NCBI RefSeq assembly: GCF_007786445.1
Contig: NZ_VNJI01000039.1
Span: forward strand, 1 to 64,000
Direction: 5' to 3'
Source: Paenibacillus cremeus
GTDB lineage: Bacteria; Bacillota; Bacilli; Paenibacillales; NBRC-103111
Length of the DNA stretch: 64,000 nucleotides
How positions within the stretch are numbered: the first letter of the stretch is position 1; the number at the start of each line of letters is the position of its first letter. Of the stretch, positions 62,704-64,000 are shown in pieces. The notes beneath the pieces were generated by a model, which was not told where the DNA came from, searched no databases, and saw only the letters and a list, made by a program, of their open reading frames with translations. Both the position numbers and the translations under genes were made by a program.

Positions 62704-62769
62704 GTCGGCTGACTAAGGTAGTAGAAACGCTCTTTTTAAGGGGTCAGATTATTCGTAGTGTTCCTTTTT

Positions 62770-63999
62770 TTAACGCGCTTCGTTCGCCCACTCCCACAGC
62801 TGCAACTGCGGCCGGCTTTGCATCCCATCACCAGCTGTGCACAAGGCGAACCGCGCGGAGGCCTGTGAGCCAGCCGGCATTCGCGACACCGCGTGAACAC
62901 TGGCCGTATCCGTGGGCAGCCGGATGGGCGCTGGCTCGCCGATCGTCCACACATACAGAGCATCGCCAATGTGTAGCAGTACCCGGTGCTGCTCCAGCAG
63001 ACAAACGTCGAGCGGTGGAGTTGCCACAAGACCTGCTATAGTATCATCGTCATCAGCCGCGCTTACAGTGAACTCACTCACCGCATCGCCACCAAGCGAT
63101 ACGCTGGCTTCTTCCCCGGTAGGCGAAGTATAAACCGCAAAGCAGCTTCCCCCAGCCTCATCCAACGCGATACCGGCGGCCGCGCCGTTAAAGATATCCC
63201 AGGTTAGAAAGCCCCGGCCGCACTCCACGGTATCCTTCAATACGCCGCTCTCGAGGAGCATACGATACAGGGTGCCATCCTCCGTCAGTGCATAGAGGTC
63301 GGAGCCGTCGACGATCAGTCTGCGGACGGGGGAGGGCAACTGGCCGATGGAATCGGCGCCCTCCAGCCCGGCGGCAAGCAGCTCGCGGCCGCAAGCGATC
63401 CAGAGTCCGCCGTCGATACGAGGAGCGACGGCTCGGATCGGTTGCTCAAGCTGGAGTACGGTCATATCTTTGTACGTCTCCTCCGGCTTATACCGCTGAA
63501 ACCGCCAGAGCGAGTCCGGATCGCAGCGAACCAAGGTGTGGTCCCACACCCGCCAGACGCCGTCCTCGGCGAGCAGGGCGGCGGAGAGTGGTGGACCCAG
63601 ATGCAGGCTGCCCATGACCGCCTCGTACAACGGGCGGATTTCCCACAGAAACCCGTCCTGCGTCGCCGTCAAGCAGCGTTCCTCATCAAGGGCGATCAGG
63701 CCGCCCGGGATGACCGGTTCGTCCCCGATGGCACAGCTGCTAACCAACCGCGGCTGATTCGCCGAAACAGGAGGCCCAGCCAAGACTTTGGCCTCGACCT
63801 GCAGCAAGCCGCTCCAATCGGCTTCCTTGCGGACCTTGCGGAGCGTATGGTCCAACGTGCTAACACGAACCCGGTCGCCTTCGATGTCGATGACCCGCGA
63901 CTGTCGGCTGCCGTCGCGGGTGCAGCTCCCGTGCACACCGGTGATGAAGAAGGTCGTGCCGTGCCGAAGCGTCATTGAATCCGGATGATCATGGCCTAG
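62770..63999 (-). CDS. GC-rich beta-propeller-like protein (runs off the window edge)
   Basis: At least 401 residues. The frame stays open to the right edge (an ATG at 63973-63975 has no ribosome site, so the true start may lie outside). The protein is made of repeated beta-rich units with 'GGLWIACGRELLAAG', 'DLYALTEDGTLYRM' and 'HVLLHIGDALYVWTIG' words, as in WD40- or Kelch-like propellers. GC content is clearly higher than in the rest of the window, with GC-biased third codon positions. It may be chromosomal DNA beside the element, or a recent acquisition. Function not known. Confidence 0.55.
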   Translation of the reverse strand, partial: LGHDHPDSMTLRHGTTFFITGVHGSCTRDGSRQSRVIDIEGDRVRVSTLDHTLRKVRKEADWSGLLQVEAKVLAGPPVSANQPRLVSSCAIGDEPVIPGGLIALDEERCLTATQDGFLWEIRPLYEAVMGSLHLGPPLSAALLAEDGVWRVWDHTLVRCDPDSLWRFQRYKPEETYKDMTVLQLEQPIRAVAPRIDGGLWIACGRELLAAGLEGADSIGQLPSPVRRLIVDGSDLYALTEDGTLYRMLLESGVLKDTVECGRGFLTWDIFNGAAAGIALDEAGGSCFAVYTSPTGEEASVSLGGDAVSEFTVSAADDDDTIAGLVATPPLDVCLLEQHRVLLHIGDALYVWTIGEPAPIRLPTDTASVHAVSRMPAGSQASARFALCTAGDGMQSRPQLQLWEWANEAR

Positions 64000-64000
64000 A

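Overview
The window looks like part of a large plasmid, or plasmid-derived element, of a Gram-positive bacterium. Paenibacillus or a close relative is most likely. The reasons are the strong AGGAGG ribosome sites, frequent TTG/GTG starts, S-layer homology (SLH) surface proteins with huge Ig-like repeat regions, moderate GC, and a TubZ-type partition locus. This assignment is inference; there is no rRNA, tRNA or core chromosomal gene in the window.

Layout. 0-0.3 kb: the 3' end of an IS200/IS605-type tnpB and its right end. 0.5-10.3 kb: a probable replication initiator, a type I toxin/antisense RNA pair, and a leftward operon whose order of transcription is S1-like RNA-binding protein, replication-relaxation-like protein, DUF1292-like protein, Rad52-like annealing protein, SWIM-like/MoxR AAA+ ATPase and metallopeptidase-like/VWA protein. 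10.5-27.7 kb: one 16-kb gene for a ~5,300-residue SLH surface protein, flanked by imperfect direct repeats. 27.7-34.7 kb: a VirD4/TraG-like coupling protein, several small or unknown genes, and a second replication-relaxation protein. 35.7-39.2 kb: the partition hub, with tubC-type iterons, tubR, tubZ, a MerR-like coiled-coil protein and a second dense array of TCACATATGA-like motifs. 39.3-49.5 kb: a rightward Tad-like filament operon (HTH, TadZ-like, CpaB-like, a broken MinD-like ATPase, TadA, fused TadB/TadC, five single-pass pilin-like proteins and one cytosolic protein). 49.6-57.9 kb: an SLH protein and a 2,379-residue secreted multidomain protein. 58-59.5 kb: a diguanylate cyclase. 59.6-64 kb: small genes and decaying pieces (DUF1232, UvrD-type helicase, IS110 transposase), ending in a GC-rich beta-propeller-like gene that looks unlike the rest and may mark a boundary.

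How it may work together. TubZRC and the MerR-like protein would segregate the replicon. The coupling protein, replication-relaxation proteins and Tad-like machine suggest DNA transfer or mating-pair contact, with the giant surface proteins as adhesins. No relaxase, VirB4, secretin or prepilin peptidase is visible here. The most striking unexplained feature is a set of related terminator hairpins. They sit 25-50 nt after recognisable promoter elements and just before the ribosome sites of the main operons (replication, S1 operon, coupling protein, Tad operon and a small gene near 59.6 kb). This suggests plasmid-wide control by conditional termination.
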